Below are positions 44,956 through 46,385 of a stretch of DNA of 46,385 nucleotides, one piece after another. A program made the translations under genes and the position numbers. The notes below the pieces were generated by a model, which saw only the letters and a list, made by a program, of their open reading frames with translations, did no database searches and was not told the origin of the DNA. Every line of letters starts with the position of its first letter. Positions within the stretch are counted from its first letter, which is position 1. The DNA is taken from assembly GCA_009781145.1 (NCBI GenBank), contig WQYR01000002.1:1-46385 (forward strand), written 5' to 3'. Source of the stretch: Propionibacteriaceae bacterium. Lineage in GTDB: Bacteria > Actinomycetota > Actinomycetes > Propionibacteriales > Propionibacteriaceae.

Positions 44956-45759
44956 GTGCAAAGACACCGGATTACTCGCCTTCTGATGCTTGGGCTGGTT
45001 GTATTGACGGCTGGCTGCTCAGCGACTCCAGCGGCGGGCGGCGGCGCTGATGTCGCCTACCTCGCACTGGGGCTGGTCTTTGTGGGTTTGGCAACGTTGG
45101 CAACGGCCATCGGGTTGGGAAGACGCATGCTGCGTGGCCTCATTCGTCGGGGTGCGCCGTCCGATGCGTCACAACAAGGGTCAGGCAGCCCCAGTGAGTC
45201 AGACATCTTCAGGTATTCAGAGAGCAAAATCAACGCAGGCAATCGCGTAGCCGCCTTCGCTGGCATGGTGGCCGTTGTATGGGTGGTCACTGGTGCAGCG
45301 CTTATGTTCTCGTCACTCGGTGCTTTTGGGTTTATGTGCTTTGCCGCTCCAAAAAGCAGTGGGATCTTTGAGAAGCTGATGTACATAGGCATGATCGGTG
45401 GCATTGCGGCGCCGGTGATATTGCTGGCAGTTGTTGGCATCGGAGTCGGTTCAGTATTCGGTGGGCAGTCGCTCAGCAAATACGGTTTCGTCGTCTCCGT
45501 ACCATTTGCCATCTGGTTCTGGGCAGGCATCCTGCTCTGCAACGTCGGTCATGCTGGCGACGCGACCGAAAACTTGCTCAGTCGCATCGGGACTGATGTG
45601 TCGCTGCCCCACTGGCCGGCCCAGGTGTACTGGGTGGTGATGGCGATGCTGGTCTTTGGGTGGTTTGCACTGCTATCCGAAGCTCGGTCGACGGTCAAGG
45701 TCAAATCCGAAGATCATTCACCGGAACCCGACGCCGCGGGTGAGCAGCACATTGGCTGA
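44956..45759 (+). CDS. Predicted polytopic membrane lipoprotein, unknown function
   Basis: The 267-residue protein begins with a lipoprotein-type signal: basic start, hydrophobic stretch and LTAGC lipobox, with the cysteine near residue 21. Five further hydrophobic segments follow (about 33-55, 95-125, 135-165, 172-195 and 220-240), which is unusual for a lipoprotein, and the tail is acidic. I recognise no family. The GTG at 44956 puts the signal at the N-terminus and is six bases after a TATACT element; the earlier in-frame ATG at 44926 would lie upstream of that promoter. It converges with the adhesin gene. Confidence 0.7.
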   Translation: MQRHRITRLLMLGLVVLTAGCSATPAAGGGADVAYLALGLVFVGLATLATAIGLGRRMLRGLIRRGAPSDASQQGSGSPSESDIFRYSESKINAGNRVAAFAGMVAVVWVVTGAALMFSSLGAFGFMCFAAPKSSGIFEKLMYIGMIGGIAAPVILLAVVGIGVGSVFGGQSLSKYGFVVSVPFAIWFWAGILLCNVGHAGDATENLLSRIGTDVSLPHWPAQVYWVVMAMLVFGWFALLSEARSTVKVKSEDHSPEPDAAGEQHIG

Positions 45760-45770
45760 GCATCATCTTG

Positions 45771-46385
45771 TCAGGCGGGTGTAGTCGCACGGCGGCGTTG
45801 CCACAACAGGGCTGCCCCGGTCAGGGCCATCACTGTTGCTACTAGCATGCCGGCATCAAGGTTGGCGTGGGTACCGCCGGTTTGCACGACGATCGGTACT
45901 GCCGTGTACAACACGGTGGTTTCAACGCTCGCCGGCGGGCAGATGGTCGGTGTTGCCGCGACAGGCAGGACCGGTACCGCGGTGGGATCAGGTGTATACC
46001 CGGCAACCGACGGTGATGTTACAGCCGGATAGTTTGGGCTACTGGGAGCCCCACAAGTGGATACACCGGTGACCAGGTCTGTGGTTTCTTCCCAGGTGAT
46101 AGTTTGCACCGCATCCCCAGGTGTGGCCGCACCGGCACCACGGTAGTGGATCGTTCTTGTCACATCGACGTGGGCGATCGCCATCGCATGTGTCAAGTGA
46201 ACAGTCACCGTTTGAGCAGCAAAAGTGAACACCTGAACATTATCGATACGGTCCAAAACATACTTCGTGGCATCAAACCCGTCAGCCGCATCCGTGGCCG
46301 TGAAACTGAACGCATCACCAGGATTCCCCATGCGGGTTGTCACAAACCTAGACACCGGGGCCACATCCTGATCCAACGTGTCATC
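45771..46385 (-). CDS. Muc_B2-domain surface adhesin, 5' end missing
   Basis: The frame is open to the right edge of the window, so this is the C-terminal 200 or so residues of a longer surface protein. It contains a repeat like the mucin-binding Muc_B2 domain: VTRTIHYRGAG, then DAVQTITWEETTDLVTGVS, then PNYPAVTSPSVAGYTPD. A proline/threonine-rich stalk follows, then VVQTGG, a hydrophobic span (LVATVMALTGAALLW) and an RRR tail. This is the layout of a sortase signal, with VVQTG in place of LPxTG. It may bind host glycoproteins and be wall-anchored, if a matching sortase accepts this variant. Confidence 0.8.
   Translation of the reverse strand, partial: DDTLDQDVAPVSRFVTTRMGNPGDAFSFTATDAADGFDATKYVLDRIDNVQVFTFAAQTVTVHLTHAMAIAHVDVTRTIHYRGAGAATPGDAVQTITWEETTDLVTGVSTCGAPSSPNYPAVTSPSVAGYTPDPTAVPVLPVAATPTICPPASVETTVLYTAVPIVVQTGGTHANLDAGMLVATVMALTGAALLWQRRRATTPA

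Overview
The window is about 46 kb from an actinobacterium. The genes have moderately high G+C by eye and many ATGA-type stop/start overlaps. It encodes a fused RmlC-RmlD protein, UDP-galactopyranose mutase with a GlfT-like transferase, a GtrA/GtrB pair, and wall-associated proteins of Gram-positive type (SLH and Muc_B2 domains, an M23 peptidase). A relative of the Bifidobacteriales or Micrococcales is plausible, but I cannot fix the genus.

About 39 kb (roughly 1.9-40.4 kb) is one large cell-surface polysaccharide locus broken into several strand-alternating transcription units. From left to right it holds: a pyruvyltransferase; an export operon (ABC permease Wzm, ATPase Wzt with a C-terminal carbohydrate-binding extension, and a trimodular RgpF/GT2/GT2 transferase); an RgpF-like transferase with GtrA; a polytopic GT-C-like protein; an NDP-sugar SDR; a GT4 transferase; a DPM-like GT2 with a polytopic partner; a GT2; an SGNH lipoprotein; and a CapE/FnlA-like dehydratase with a polytopic protein, facing an RmlD-like reductase. 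Then come a second RgpF-like transferase with two GT2s, a GtrB-like transferase with another GT, and a long minus-strand operon rmlA-rmlB-rmlCD-GT2-DUF2304-DUF2142-flippase-membrane protein-acyltransferase. The locus ends with GlfT-like/GT2 genes converging on glf. Together these would make dTDP-L-rhamnose, UDP-galactofuranose and probably a UDP-6-deoxy-amino sugar, assemble a rhamnose-rich glycan, decorate it (lipid-linked glycosyl, acyl and pyruvyl groups) and export it. Both an ABC exporter and a Wzx-like flippase are present, so two polymers, or one polymer plus lipid-linked side chains, are likely. I saw no priming glycosyltransferase, obvious Wzy polymerase or LCP-type wall ligase, so these must be elsewhere or hidden among the polytopic proteins.

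The flanks encode envelope proteins. At the left edge is the 3' part of an SLH-Ig-CAP surface protein. To the right are an M23 peptidase; a 436-bp intergenic region rich in inverted repeats; a three-gene operon of unrecognised membrane proteins that each end in a similar-looking beta-rich ectodomain; a membrane lipoprotein; and, at the right edge, the 3' end of a Muc_B2-type adhesin.

No tRNA, rRNA, CRISPR array, transposase or phage gene was seen. Many gene starts lie downstream of a TGnTAnnnT extended -10 motif. Three of these are 10-bp palindromes able to fire both ways, and several genes look leaderless.
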